Positions 7,406 through 7,929 of a stretch of DNA of 7,929 nt are shown in pieces (the first letter of the stretch is position 1; each line of letters begins with the position of its first letter). The notes beneath the pieces were generated by a model. The model had not been told where the DNA came from. It was given only the letters and a program-made list of their open reading frames with translations, and did no database searches. The position numbers and the translations under genes were made by a program. Source of the stretch: an uncultured Collinsella sp. (GTDB lineage: Bacteria > Actinomycetota > Coriobacteriia > Coriobacteriales > Coriobacteriaceae); contig CABUAL010000079.1 of assembly GCA_902489515.1 (NCBI GenBank), positions 1 through 7,929 on the forward strand, written 5' to 3'.

Positions 7406-7699
7406 CTAGGCCTCGACGACAGCGTAGATGTCGTCGGCGCGCATCAGCAGATACTTCTCGCCGTCGACCTTGACCTCGTTGCCACCGAACTTACCGTAGA
7501 TGACAACGTCGCCGACCTTGACGTCCATGGGGATGCGCTCACCCTTGTCGTTGACCTTGCCGGCGCCCACGGCAACGATGGTGCCGCGCTGCGGCTTCTC
7601 CTGAGCGTTGCTGGCGATATACAGACCAGAAGCGGTCTTCTGCTCGGCCTCGTCGGGCTTGACCAGAACACGATCTGCAAGCGGCTTCAAAGACGACAT
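7406..7699 (-). CDS. groES: Co-chaperonin GroES
   Basis: A 97-residue Hsp10, the usual family length. It begins LKPLADRVLVKPDEAEQKTASGL, a typical GroES opening with the mobile loop at about residues 16-33, which docks GroEL. It continues through VGDVVIYGKFGGNEVKVDGEKYLLM and ends DDIYAVVEA. Seven subunits cap the GroEL ring and close the folding chamber. The start at 7699 is set by a strong AAGGAGGAG ribosome site (7706-7714). It is the first gene of the groES-groEL operon. No residues look abnormal, in contrast to the damaged GroEL. Confidence 0.98.
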   Translation of the reverse strand: MSSLKPLADRVLVKPDEAEQKTASGLYIASNAQEKPQRGTIVAVGAGKVNDKGERIPMDVKVGDVVIYGKFGGNEVKVDGEKYLLMRADDIYAVVEA

Positions 7700-7721
7700 G
7701 CTTGTCTCCTCCTTTTTGGGC

Positions 7722-7740
7722 CGCGCGGTTATACCACGCG
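7722..7740 (-). promoter_or_regulatory. Hairpin / TATAAC site just upstream of groES
   Basis: On the minus strand CGCGTGGT and ACCGCGCG pair around an ATA loop, with one T-G pair that is a wobble in RNA. The same bases contain TATAAC (7733-7728), a -10-like hexamer. A second GTATAACC occurs at 7798-7791. Neither has a recognisable -35 at proper spacing. The site may therefore be a promoter core, an operator, or a 5' leader hairpin next to the ribosome site. Confidence 0.35.
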
Positions 7741-7824
7741 AATTAACCCTTTTTGTTTGCGTACGTGTTGAATGGTACCCACGAATGGCGGGTTATACAA
7801 CACGGAGTCAAAAAATCTTATTTT

Positions 7825-7851
7825 TTGGCACTTAGATTTTCTGAATGCCGG
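7825..7851. promoter_or_regulatory. Degenerate CIRCE-like (HrcA operator-like) dyad upstream of groES
   Basis: TTGGCACTT, nine bases, then GAATGCCGG. The HrcA operator CIRCE is TTAGCACTC-N9-GAGTGCTAA. The spacing is exact and 12 of 18 arm positions match (7 in the better arm, 5 in the other). CIRCE is usually much better conserved, so this may be chance or a decayed site. No HspR (HAIR) site was seen. Confidence 0.3.
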
Positions 7852-7891
7852 GGGATAACTTAGCAGTGGCTCCCGGGGCGGACCGGAGGGC

Positions 7892-7929
7892 ATGAAGTTT
7901 ACTGCTCTACAGTCCTGCGCAAGACGGAA
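7892..7929 (+). CDS. Possible start of a divergent gene, cut by the window edge
   Basis: An ATG preceded by GGAGGG (7885-7890, tightly spaced) opens a frame reading MKFTALQSCARR before the window ends. It is divergent from groES. Twelve codons are too few to assign a family, and no promoter was recognised for it. Confidence 0.25.
   Translation, partial: MKFTALQSCARR

Noticed and set aside
7812..7840. AT-rich inverted repeat AAAATCT/AGATTTT upstream of groES as a terminator
   Set aside because: Only 7 A-T-dominated pairs with a long loop, too weak for a terminator, and it overlaps the CIRCE-like dyad.

Overview
The window looks like a moderately high-GC Gram-positive genome, most likely a gut Coriobacteriia (Collinsella-like) actinobacterium. 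This rests on the groES-groEL sequences, the base composition and the RsbU/RsbV/RsbW-type signalling proteins. No taxonomic marker was searched, so it is an inference. All chromosomal genes read on the minus strand, in the order groES, groEL, tRNA-Leu, phosphatase, STAS-kinase, tRNA-Gly. One insertion sequence reads on the plus strand in the middle.

Layout. Positions 1-53 hold a truncated tRNA-Gly(GCC). Positions 159-3344 hold a two-gene partner-switching module. Its first gene is a PAS-GAF-PP2C (RsbU/SpoIIE-type) phosphatase. The second is an unusual single-chain fusion of a STAS antagonist (RsbV-like) and a HATPase anti-sigma kinase (RsbW-like). Positions 3359-3568 hold tRNA-Leu(GAG) with its promoter and terminator. 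Both tRNA promoters share a nearly identical 24-bp upstream block. Positions 3590-3870 are gene-free but full of hairpins, chiefly a 123-bp in-register quasi-palindrome at 3627-3749.

An IS110-family element lies within roughly 3867-5551. Its DEDD recombinase (4250-5539) carries an extra C-terminal Cro/CI-type helix-turn-helix. A structured non-coding leader sits where IS110-group elements encode their bridge RNA. The element is richer in GC and in AGG arginine codons than its neighbours, which suggests transfer. A strong hairpin (5552-5596) separates it from the convergent groEL.

GroES (7406-7699) and GroEL (5672-7309) form a normal chaperonin operon with one striking lesion. In GroEL the invariant ATP-binding stretch expected at residues 83-92 (consensus VAGDGTTTAT) reads [10 protein letters not shown]. 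The DNA there is an exact 25-bp reverse-complement copy of the gene's own start-codon region. Reading frame and protein length are unchanged. This is either a templated (template-switch or inverted-copy) mutation that should abolish ATPase activity, or an assembly or library chimera. It is the observation most worth checking. The last about 70 bases may begin a divergent plus-strand gene.
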